From positions 1-5,002 of the forward strand of contig CALKAK010000188.1 in the NCBI GenBank assembly GCA_937983015.1: a stretch of 5,002 bases of DNA, in the 5' to 3' direction. Of this stretch, positions 1 to 5,002 are shown one piece after another; within the stretch, counting starts at the first letter, position 1, and every line of letters starts with the position of its first letter. The notes under the pieces were generated by a model. It saw only the letters and a program-made list of their open reading frames with translations. It did not search any database and had not been told where the DNA came from. This DNA comes from an uncultured Bacillaceae bacterium. GTDB lineage: Bacteria; Bacillota; Bacilli; Bacillales; Caldibacillaceae. Made by a program: the position numbers and the translations under genes.

Positions 1-6
1 AGTATG

Positions 7-717
7 TCAAAAAATGGGAGTACGTTTCAGTAGTTGAAACAGATGTAATTTCTTCCGCTGTTGGCGTTTTTTTTCATTCGATTTTTTTGATATATTTTCA
101 TGGCCAAAGCGATAGAACAGTAAATATTCCGGTAAAATGCAAATATTTCCTACCTTAATCAGTTGCGACCATAATTGATAATCCTGGGCGACAAAATAGT
201 CTTCGTCATACCTCAATTGATATTTATCCAGTGTCTCTTTTCTCATTATGACTGACGGATTGGCAATCGGGTTATAAAATAAGAGCATCAGCTTCAATTC
301 CTCCGGCTGGATAAACGGGACCGCCACTTTTTTCTTTCTATTCTCGCTAAATTGTACATAAAATGTCCCTGCTACATCGATAGCGGGATGATTCTCTAAA
401 TAGGCAACCTGTCGTTCAATTCGTTCGGGATGGGAGATATCATCGGAATCCATGATGGCGAGGTACTTTCCTCTCGCTTCCTTAAGGCCCACATTTCTCG
501 TAAAAGGAATTCCCCGGTTCTGGTCGTTTTTGATGAGTCGGATTCGCGGATCGGCAAATGTTTCAATAATCTCAATCGAATGATCAGTCGAGCCATCATC
601 GACAATAAGAAGCTCCAGATTGCGATACGTTTGCCGCAAAATACTTTCAATGGCTTCAACTAAATATTTTCCGCTATTATATACAGGCATAAACACCGTC
701 ACGAAAGGGTCACTCAT
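7..717 (-). CDS. GT2 family glycosyltransferase, C-terminus possibly truncated
   Basis: This is a cytoplasmic GT-A fold glycosyltransferase that would transfer a sugar from a nucleotide-sugar donor to a growing lipid-linked glycan; donor and acceptor cannot be read from sequence. Visible family-2 landmarks in the 236 aa are the N-terminal strand and VYNSG loop (residues 6-16), the nucleotide-binding DDGS (40-43), RNVGL (74-78), the metal-binding DSDD (90-93) and the likely catalytic-base region AQDYQLW (177-183). No membrane segments are obvious. The ATG start has a GAGGTG Shine-Dalgarno six bases upstream that lies inside the last codons of the preceding GT4 gene; only 3 nt separate that stop from this start, so translation is probably coupled. 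It is the third gene of the tagA operon. Many related proteins run on for roughly 50-90 residues after the basic helix (about 213-232), so the stop right after a T6 tract may mark a frameshift or truncation. The GT2 assignment is secure; the specific function is not. Confidence 0.9.
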   Translation of the reverse strand: MSDPFVTVFMPVYNSGKYLVEAIESILRQTYRNLELLIVDDGSTDHSIEIIETFADPRIRLIKNDQNRGIPFTRNVGLKEARGKYLAIMDSDDISHPERIERQVAYLENHPAIDVAGTFYVQFSENRKKKVAVPFIQPEELKLMLLFYNPIANPSVIMRKETLDKYQLRYDEDYFVAQDYQLWSQLIKVGNICILPEYLLFYRFGHENISKKSNEKKRQQRKKLHLFQLLKRTPIF

Positions 718-720
718 ATT

Positions 721-1875
721 TTACACCTCTGTATACTCCCCGCTTAAAGGAGATCGCTTTTTCAGCACCGCTTCGTATATTTCAAACACACTGTGGGCGA
801 ATTTCTCGACGGAAAAATGTTGGCTTGCATATTGAAAGAAACGCTCGCCCATTTTCTGGAGCTGACCCGTATTCTTCAATTCATACATTTTCCAAATTTT
901 TTCCGCCAGTTCTTCGAAATCCCCGATTTTAATGATATAGCCAAATTCCCTACCGGGAACAAGTTTTCGCACACCCCCAACATCGGTCGTGATCACAGGT
1001 TTTTTCGCGCGCGCTGACTCCAATAAGACTAGAGGAAAACTTTCACTTTTTGAGGTCAAGATTGTAATATCACAAATCGTTAATAATTCGTTAATGTCTT
1101 CCCGCTGTCCTAGAAAAGTTGTGCAGTCAGCAAGTCCGTTATTTTTGGCAAACTGTTCAAGTTCCTTTTTTCGCGAACCGTCCCCGACGAGAACAAGATG
1201 CATGTGTTTCCCACCGACAGGATGTTTATTTCGTAACATTTTTAATGCTAAAAGCGCGGTCTCGTGCGCTTTGACGGGTTCGAGTCTGGCGATCATCATA
1301 ATGACAAAATTCTCATCGGAAAGTCCGAACGCTTCCCGCTTGTAGATGGCTTGCGGTTGGACTGAAAAGTCGATCCCATTGTAAATCACGTGAATTTTTT
1401 TGCGGTCAACGCCGATTTGTACGAGTTGTTGTTTAAAACGCTCGGAAATAGCGACCACATGATCGGCAGCCTTAATAGCACGTACGTTTAAATATGTAAA
1501 AATCTTTCCCGTGATACTACGGTGAAGAAAGTCGTGTTCTGGCTGACTGTGTACGGTCACGAACCATAGAGAATTGGCGCGCCTTTTTAAAAAAGAAACG
1601 ATAAAATTTGCCCGGGCGCCATGGGTATGTATAATATCGATCTTATTTTCGGCAAGCCACCGTTCAATTTTTTTAACCACCGAAAAATCACACCGGGATC
1701 GTTGCTGGAATAAGTGTACATCGATGCCGCGTTTTCTCGCAGCCTTTGCTAATTCTCCGTCATGAAAAACGCCGAGGGTAACGTTCGTCCAAGATTTTAG
1801 CTCATCTAGAAGCGCTAAAATATGATACATACCACCCCCTGTTTCCGTTCCTGAATTAAGATGTAAAACGTTCAT
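721..1875 (-). CDS. GT4 family (GT-B fold) glycosyltransferase
   Basis: This is a retaining glycosyltransferase of the GT4 / glycosyl transferases group 1 type, acting in the cytoplasm or at the inner membrane face on a lipid-linked acceptor. Its 384 aa are a normal full length. The N-terminal acceptor domain carries the glycine-rich GGG (13-15) and IIHTHGARAN (81-90, with a putative catalytic-region His at 85). The C-terminal donor domain starts near residue 190 and shows ARLEPVKAHE (196-205, with Arg197 and Lys202 at the usual phosphate-binding places), LVGDGS (229-234) and the E-x7-E signature ESFPLVLLE (Glu278 and Glu286). The ATG start has a GGGGAG Shine-Dalgarno nine bases upstream and lies 18 nt after the tagA stop, so the two are co-transcribed. 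In B. subtilis 168 the gene after tagA is tagB, a glycerophosphotransferase; this GT4 takes that place, suggesting that the next residue added to the linkage unit is a sugar. Donor sugar unknown. Confidence 0.93.
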   Translation of the reverse strand: MNVLHLNSGTETGGGMYHILALLDELKSWTNVTLGVFHDGELAKAARKRGIDVHLFQQRSRCDFSVVKKIERWLAENKIDIIHTHGARANFIVSFLKRRANSLWFVTVHSQPEHDFLHRSITGKIFTYLNVRAIKAADHVVAISERFKQQLVQIGVDRKKIHVIYNGIDFSVQPQAIYKREAFGLSDENFVIMMIARLEPVKAHETALLALKMLRNKHPVGGKHMHLVLVGDGSRKKELEQFAKNNGLADCTTFLGQREDINELLTICDITILTSKSESFPLVLLESARAKKPVITTDVGGVRKLVPGREFGYIIKIGDFEELAEKIWKMYELKNTGQLQKMGERFFQYASQHFSVEKFAHSVFEIYEAVLKKRSPLSGEYTEV

Positions 1876-1893
1876 GGCTTGTTTCTCCCCTTG

Positions 1894-2613
1894 TTATTTT
1901 CTCATGAATAGCACTCGTAACATAAAGCGGGGTAAGGCACTCATTCGTTTAATGCGTTTCGGTTCCTGTATTATTCGATATAACCATTCGAGATGAAGTT
2001 TAATCCATAGATCTGGAGCGCGTTTTACTTCACCTGCCCAAATATCAAAACTACCTCCGACCCCCATAAAGATGCCCTTATCGAATCGATGGAGGTAACG
2101 CTCGATCCAAAATTCCTGTTTAGGATAACCGAGAGCTACAAACACAAGGTCTGGTTTCAATTCGGCGATGGTAGTGGCGATTTTTTCATCATCGAGATCA
2201 AAATAGCCGTGATGGTAGCCGACAATTTGTAATCCGGGATGGGTTTTCTGGATATTGTTTACCGTTTTTTCAACGGTTTTTTCTTTCGCCCCTAAAAAAT
2301 AAACCCTTAAATTTTTCTTTGCGGCTAGCTTAAGCAAATTTCCCATCAAATCAAAGCCGGCGACACGTTCTTTCAGGGGCTTTTTTAAAATTTTTGATGC
2401 GATGACTACTCCGATGCCATCCGGCACAATAAAGTCGGCTTTCGCAAGCGCCTTATAATACTGCTTGTCTTTATTCGCATACATCACAATTTCGGGATTG
2501 GCGGTAACTACAAAAGTTTTTTGTTCATCGACTAATCTTTTTTCAAGAATTTGGAGAAATTCAGCCATACTATAGTTAGAGAAGGGAATATTTTGAATCT
2601 CTACAGTATCCAA
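1894..2613 (-). CDS. tagA: N-acetylglucosaminyldiphosphoundecaprenol N-acetyl-beta-D-mannosaminyltransferase (TagA/WecG/CpsF, GT26)
   Basis: TagA transfers ManNAc from UDP-ManNAc to undecaprenyl-PP-GlcNAc (the TagO product) at the cytoplasmic membrane face, the first committed step of wall teichoic acid linkage-unit synthesis (EC 2.4.1.187). The 239 aa are a normal length for GT26. Residues described as functional in the structurally studied Thermoanaerobacter italicus TagA are present at the same numbers: Thr37 and Asn39 (TANPE, 37-41), Asp65, the proposed catalytic base, in PDGIGVV (64-70), and Arg83 in ERVAGFD. The family blocks FVALGYPKQEFW and GVGGSFDIWAGEVKRAPDLW follow, then the basic, aromatic C-terminal appendage used for membrane association. 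The start is TTG at 2613-2611: a perfect GGAGG sits seven bases upstream, and the N-terminus MDTVEIQNIPFSN lines up with B. subtilis TagA from its first residue. It is the first gene of a minus-strand operon with the GT4 and GT2 genes and is divergent from the polymerase-like gene. Confidence 0.95.
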   Translation of the reverse strand: MDTVEIQNIPFSNYSMAEFLQILEKRLVDEQKTFVVTANPEIVMYANKDKQYYKALAKADFIVPDGIGVVIASKILKKPLKERVAGFDLMGNLLKLAAKKNLRVYFLGAKEKTVEKTVNNIQKTHPGLQIVGYHHGYFDLDDEKIATTIAELKPDLVFVALGYPKQEFWIERYLHRFDKGIFMGVGGSFDIWAGEVKRAPDLWIKLHLEWLYRIIQEPKRIKRMSALPRFMLRVLFMRK

Positions 2614-2620
2614 GATAATG

Positions 2621-2625
2621 CCTCC
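2621..2625 (-). promoter_or_regulatory. tagA ribosome binding site
   Basis: GGAGG on the minus strand is placed seven bases before a TTG codon. It decides the tagA start: there is no in-frame ATG with a comparable site at the family's expected N-terminus. Confidence 0.85.
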
Positions 2626-2700
2626 ATTTTAAAATAACTAGTGGGAAACGTAAAAATTTACAAAAAATTTATCATAGTGCAATCAAATTTTCTTTTGCTT

Positions 2701-2729
2701 AATAGAAATCAAAGAACGATTCATGTAAA
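2701..2729 (-). promoter_or_regulatory. candidate SigA-type promoter for tagA operon
   Basis: Read on the minus strand, TTTACA (2729-2724, five of six matches to TTGACA) is followed by a 17-base spacer and TCTATT (2706-2701, four of six matches to TATAAT). Transcription would begin near 2694, giving a leader of about 80 nt before the TTG start. A second -10-like TATGAT lies at about 2670-2675 on the same strand but has no convincing -35. The region is very AT-rich, so chance matches are likely; this is a modest candidate. Confidence 0.3.
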
Positions 2730-2767
2730 CTGTATACATACATAATTAGTTTAAATTAAGGACAGCT

Positions 2768-2773
2768 GAGGTG
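2768..2773 (+). promoter_or_regulatory. ribosome binding site of polymerase-like gene
   Basis: GAGGTG stands six bases before the ATG at 2780. An alternative in-frame GTG start at 2771 overlaps this site and could use AAGGA (2758-2762) eight bases before it. The better SD match and the ATG codon favour 2780, but the GTG, which would add three residues, cannot be excluded. Confidence 0.65.
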
Positions 2774-2779
2774 CAAATA

Positions 2780-4171
2780 ATGGCTGATAATAAGAACATC
2801 ACTTTCGCCCATTGGTTAAGGATATTTGTTATGATCCAGCCGGTTTTAGACATTTTAACATACTTATCGATCACCTACTGGAATCTAGACATAACGATCG
2901 GAATCGTGGTACGGGTTCTTTTTATGTTCATCTCTCTTGTTTATATCATTTGGGGCAATCGTCATCTGCATAAGAAAACCGTTATCGGTTATCTATTCGT
3001 ATTATTTGCAGTAATAGGAGTAAGTTTCATCCTTAATATTTTGACGAAACCACAATTTTATTTTTTCTCAGAAGTTCAGTATGTCGTAAAAACGATTTAT
3101 TTTCCTGTGCTTTTATGTACCTTCTATCTGGTTATTACTGAAAAAGGGAGACAAATTGGCAGTCAGTTTATTTTTGCCGTGATGATCGCAATGCTCATTT
3201 TGTCGCTTTCCATCTTTGCGGCCATCATTACAAATACGTCCAATTCAACGTATACGTACGCGAAATCGGGGTATATCGGCTGGTTTTACGCAGGGAATGA
3301 AATTAGCGCGATCGTCGCGATAACGATGCCGCTTGTGCTCGTTTTTGCCTTGCAAAAAACAAATCAATGGAAAGATATCTATTACTGGTTCCCGGCACTT
3401 TTATTGGCTATTACCGGACTTTTGATCGGTACAAAAGTAAGTTTTTTTGCCGTTATAGGCACGATGATCCTGGCACTGTTATTGAATACGATCAACCGGA
3501 TCATTCGCAAACTGAAAAGTACAAGCATTTTGATGATCAACGTGCTATTGCTTGCTTTATTTTTACTGTTTATACCTATTTCTCCTGCTTATCAAAATAT
3601 CATCGGAGATTATAGCAAAATTCAGGAATCGCAACCGGAAGAAGTACAAACAAATGAAAGGGAGTTACTAGATTCTGGGGAGATGAGCGAAGAGAAGGTG
3701 GAGGGAGATCCTTTTTTGAAGTCGAGATTAATGAAGGTGCTGCTCAGTTCAAGAAACGAGTATTTCGCCGATATATATATGGATTTTAAAAATGCCGGCT
3801 TGCTTCAGAAACTGTTCGGTCTCGGTTATGCTGGATACTACACGGATGTTCCGAAATTAATTGAAATGGACTTTTTTGATTTATTCTTTTCGTACGGGAT
3901 CGTCGGATTTTTCATGCTACTTGTTCCTTACGTGCTTGTTTTTTGGCGTATGCTTATGGCAGCAATCAAAAACTTCACTTTCTTTATCAGGACTGAAAAT
4001 GTCCTGCTGGCCATATCAGGCGGTCTAGGGATTGGCGTGGCATTTCTGGCAGGCCACGTTCTGTACTCACCTGCTGTCAGTATTTATTTAGCGCTAGTTC
4101 TTGTTTTACTTTATACCAATAATAGTGATCATATCCTCGAAGAAAGAAAAAAACGAGGGCAGGAAATTTAA
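2780..4171 (+). CDS. O-antigen ligase/polymerase-like multi-spanning membrane protein (Wzy/WaaL-like)
   Basis: This is a polytopic membrane protein that probably polymerises or ligates undecaprenyl-linked glycan units on the outer face of the membrane. Its 463 aa (from ATG 2780) show about 12 hydrophobic segments, near residues 11-31, 38-58, 67-88, 103-120, 129-150, 173-191, 199-216, 219-236, 249-268, 371-390, 407-427 and 430-446. One large hydrophilic loop (about 269-365) lies before the last three helices, the layout typical of Wzy/WaaL proteins. It resembles the Gram-positive 'O-antigen ligase like membrane protein' group, with AGNEISA (171-177), GTK (217-219), SSRNEYF (323-329, Arg325 a candidate functional residue), GLGYAGYYTD (347-356), EMDFFDLFFSYG (362-373) and GHVLYSP (425-431). 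The loop starts with an unusually acidic stretch (282-310). The gene is divergent from tagA and the glycosyltransferases, supporting a role with their product. Polymerase versus ligase cannot be settled from sequence. A GTG at 2771 is an alternative start. Confidence 0.83.
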   Translation: MADNKNITFAHWLRIFVMIQPVLDILTYLSITYWNLDITIGIVVRVLFMFISLVYIIWGNRHLHKKTVIGYLFVLFAVIGVSFILNILTKPQFYFFSEVQYVVKTIYFPVLLCTFYLVITEKGRQIGSQFIFAVMIAMLILSLSIFAAIITNTSNSTYTYAKSGYIGWFYAGNEISAIVAITMPLVLVFALQKTNQWKDIYYWFPALLLAITGLLIGTKVSFFAVIGTMILALLLNTINRIIRKLKSTSILMINVLLLALFLLFIPISPAYQNIIGDYSKIQESQPEEVQTNERELLDSGEMSEEKVEGDPFLKSRLMKVLLSSRNEYFADIYMDFKNAGLLQKLFGLGYAGYYTDVPKLIEMDFFDLFFSYGIVGFFMLLVPYVLVFWRMLMAAIKNFTFFIRTENVLLAISGGLGIGVAFLAGHVLYSPAVSIYLALVLVLLYTNNSDHILEERKKRGQEI

Positions 4172-4256
4172 TAGAAATGATCTATTAAAAAGCAGGTATG
4201 GTGTAAAGGACCAGAATGGACTTACTATCGGACGTAGTGTTGAAAAAGGGACAAAA

Positions 4257-4283
4257 AAACTGGAGCCAGAGAGGTTCCAGTTT
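4257..4283. terminator. bidirectional intrinsic terminator between convergent genes
   Basis: An 11-bp stem (4257-4267 with 4273-4283, one G-U pair) closes a five-base AGAGA loop. On the plus strand TTTCTTT follows, suiting termination of the polymerase-like gene 86 nt after its stop. On the minus strand the arm runs into a T7 tract (complement of A 4253-4259), suiting read-through transcripts from tagD. Symmetric U-tracts fit its position between convergent genes. Confidence 0.8.
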
Positions 4284-4300
4284 CTTTATGCCGAAAATCA

Positions 4301-4333
4301 GCAAATAAAAAATATACAGATGAAAATCATCTG
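4301..4333 (-). terminator. tagD-proximal intrinsic terminator
   Basis: Five bases after the tagD stop, the minus strand forms a perfect 7-bp stem CAGATGA/TCATCTG (4333-4327 with 4323-4317) around a TTT loop, followed by a T-rich tract (4316-4301, including a T6 run). The stem is short and only moderately GC-rich, so the bidirectional hairpin at 4257-4283 may act as a backup. Confidence 0.6.
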
Positions 4334-4338
4334 CTCTC

Positions 4339-4740
4339 TTATTTTCCGGTAGCGACTTTTCCTAAATCTTGTTTAATTTTCGTTGTCGAAATACCAACGG
4401 TGCGGGGTAGATAAATCACTTCACAATATTCTTTCAGAAAATCAAATTTACCTTCCCAATCATCGCCCATCACAAAGACATCCACATCATATTTTTTCAC
4501 ATCTTCGATTTTTTGTTCCCATGATCTTTCCGGAATGACTAAATCGACGTAACGAATGGATTCCAGAATTGCTTTCCGATGTTCATACGGATAATAGGCT
4601 TTTTTCCCTTTAATGGCATTAAATTCGTCGGTGGAAAGGGCGACAATCAGATAATCTCCATATTGCTTCGCTCTACGGAGTAAATTGATATGTCCAATAT
4701 GAAGAAGGTCAAAGGTTCCGTATGTGATGACACGTTTCAT
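4339..4740 (-). CDS. tagD: glycerol-3-phosphate cytidylyltransferase
   Basis: TagD makes CDP-glycerol and pyrophosphate from CTP and sn-glycerol-3-phosphate in the cytoplasm (EC 2.7.7.39), providing the activated precursor for poly(glycerol phosphate) teichoic acids. The 133 aa compare with about 129 in B. subtilis and are recognisably the same protein. Visible nucleotidyltransferase features are the N-terminal TYGTFDLLHIGH with HxGH at 14-17, EHRK (53-56), IRYVD (62-66, Arg63), VMGDDWEGKFDF (90-101) and the signature RTVGISTTKI (113-122), which has Val where B. subtilis TagD has Glu. The frame extends upstream to 4800, but the true start is the ATG at 4740-4738: it gives the family N-terminus MKRVITYGTFD and has GGAGGT seven bases before it. 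The gene is a single unit with its own promoter and terminators, convergent with the polymerase-like gene. No tagB- or tagF-type user of CDP-glycerol is in the window. Confidence 0.97.
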   Translation of the reverse strand: MKRVITYGTFDLLHIGHINLLRRAKQYGDYLIVALSTDEFNAIKGKKAYYPYEHRKAILESIRYVDLVIPERSWEQKIEDVKKYDVDVFVMGDDWEGKFDFLKEYCEVIYLPRTVGISTTKIKQDLGKVATGK

Positions 4741-4747
4741 TATGTTG

Positions 4748-4753
4748 ACCTCC
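4748..4753 (-). promoter_or_regulatory. tagD ribosome binding site
   Basis: GGAGGT on the minus strand is seven bases before the ATG at 4740. It rules out the longer in-frame start at 4800, which would add 20 residues that the family lacks. Confidence 0.88.
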
Positions 4754-4754
4754 G

Positions 4755-4853
4755 TTAACAAAGAGTTATAATTTACAAAAGAGAAGTTTATTTTACACAA
4801 GCTAAAAATTATTCTTAATAACTTTACATTACAATTAATTATAATATTTTACA
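4755..4853. repeat. cluster of TTTACA-type hexamers upstream of tagD
   Basis: Read on the plus strand, TTTACA occurs at 4772-4777, 4792-4797, 4823-4828 and 4848-4853, with the related TTAACA at 4755-4760, all in the same orientation. Start-to-start spacings are 17, 20, 31 and 25 bases. The hexamers span the tagD promoter and leader, so they could be regulator sites, but the composition is very AT-rich and chance is possible. They resemble PhoP half-sites but lack the roughly 11-base periodicity expected of a PhoP box. Confidence 0.35.
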
Positions 4854-4866
4854 AATCCAAAAGCAA
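4838..4866 (-). promoter_or_regulatory. SigA-type promoter of tagD
   Basis: On the minus strand a perfect -10 TATAAT (4843-4838) is preceded, across a 17-base spacer, by TTGCTT (4866-4861), which matches the -35 at its first three bases. Transcription would start near 4831, leaving a leader of about 90 nt before the tagD start. The leader is AT-rich and has no strong hairpin that I can see. Confidence 0.5.
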
Positions 4867-4924
4867 TAATATAGTGTTCACTTAGAAAGTTAAAAAAATA
4901 ATAAAATAGGTTTGTAGTAAGCAG

Positions 4925-5002
4925 CTAATTCATGCTAGAATAAATATCTAAAATAATTTCTTTAATCTGTGTTTTCACTTCGGGATATGTAGTTAATAAC
5001 AA
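4925..5002 (-). CDS. possible C-terminal end of an unidentified protein (partial)
   Basis: From the window edge, one minus-strand frame stays open for 25 codons and stops at TAG (4927-4925). The residues, ending KEIILDIYSSMN, would form an amphipathic helix with a Thr-Tyr-Pro-Glu start, which looks more like real protein than random AT-rich sequence. A short open frame at an edge is weak evidence, and I do not recognise the family. If real, its stop is about 60 nt upstream of the tagD -35 element, and I see no clear terminator between them, so some read-through into tagD is possible. Confidence 0.35.
   Translation of the reverse strand: MLLTTYPEVKTQIKEIILDIYSSMN

Larger units (their letters stand above)
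2614..2779. promoter_or_regulatory. divergent intergenic region, tagA operon / polymerase-like gene
   Basis: These 166 AT-rich bases lie between two divergent starts, so they must hold promoters for both directions. On the plus strand I find only a -10-like CATAAT (2741-2746) with no good -35. Small symmetric elements are the octamer palindrome TGTATACA (2731-2738) and a GTAAA/TTTAC inverted pair (2650-2654 and 2657-2661). TTTACA at 2657-2662 and its complement at 2724-2729 match a hexamer that is also repeated upstream of tagD. No riboswitch or structured leader was recognised. Confidence 0.5.

Noticed and set aside
396..1765. Several plus-strand open frames opposite the GT2 and GT4 genes
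   Set aside because: They are antisense shadows of well-supported genes with clear family motifs and have no supporting ribosome binding sites or recognisable domains.
2731..2738. TGTATACA palindrome as a specific operator
   Set aside because: It is only eight bases long, in an AT-rich promoter gap, and matches no regulator site I can name with confidence.
4167..4189. AT-rich 9-bp inverted repeat (loop AATGA) overlapping the stop codon of the polymerase-like gene
   Set aside because: The stem has almost no GC and is not followed by a U-tract on either strand, so it is not a convincing terminator; probably chance in AT-rich DNA.
4101..4352. Plus-strand 83-codon open frame overlapping the end of the polymerase-like gene and running into tagD
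   Set aside because: It starts inside a real gene in another frame, runs through both terminator hairpins and ends inside tagD antisense; it has no Shine-Dalgarno and no family resemblance.
4741..4800. N-terminal extension of tagD by 20 residues to an ATG at 4800
   Set aside because: The family N-terminus and the GGAGGT site both point to the ATG at 4740; the extra sequence is AT-rich leader.
4755..4853. Classical PhoP box upstream of tagD
   Set aside because: The hexamers fit PhoP half-sites but their spacing does not give the expected tandem repeats about 11 bases apart, so I list them only as a hexamer cluster.

Overview
The window looks like a cell-surface polysaccharide / teichoic-acid locus from a low-to-moderate GC Firmicute, most likely a Bacillaceae member. 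This rests on strong purine-rich Shine-Dalgarno sites (GGAGG, GAGGTG), a TTG start backed by a perfect SD, AT-rich intergenic DNA, and TagA and TagD proteins that resemble the Bacillus forms as I remember them. The exact genus cannot be read from the sequence.

Layout. On the minus strand, positions 2613 down to 7 hold a tight three-gene operon: tagA (GT26 N-acetylmannosaminyltransferase), then a GT4 glycosyltransferase 18 nt later, then a GT2 glycosyltransferase 3 nt after that. The GT2 is short at its C-terminus and ends just after a T6 tract, so it may be truncated or frameshifted. Divergent from tagA, across a 166-nt AT-rich gap, a plus-strand gene (2780-4171) encodes a multi-spanning O-antigen ligase/polymerase-like membrane protein. 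Convergent with it is a minus-strand tagD (4740-4339, glycerol-3-phosphate cytidylyltransferase). Two hairpins lie between their 3' ends: one close behind tagD, and one placed to serve both strands. Upstream of tagD is a good SigA-type promoter, and at the right edge there may be the last 25 codons of another minus-strand gene.

How the genes may work together (inference). TagA adds ManNAc to undecaprenyl-PP-GlcNAc, giving the murein linkage disaccharide used by wall teichoic acids and by several secondary cell-wall polysaccharides. In the B. subtilis 168 arrangement the next gene is the glycerophosphotransferase tagB. Here tagA is followed by two sugar glycosyltransferases and faces a polymerase-like membrane protein, which suggests a sugar-based wall glycan on a TagA-type linkage unit. 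TagD supplies CDP-glycerol for glycerol-phosphate decoration, or for a separate teichoic acid. No RNA genes, CRISPR arrays, insertion sequences or phage features were seen.
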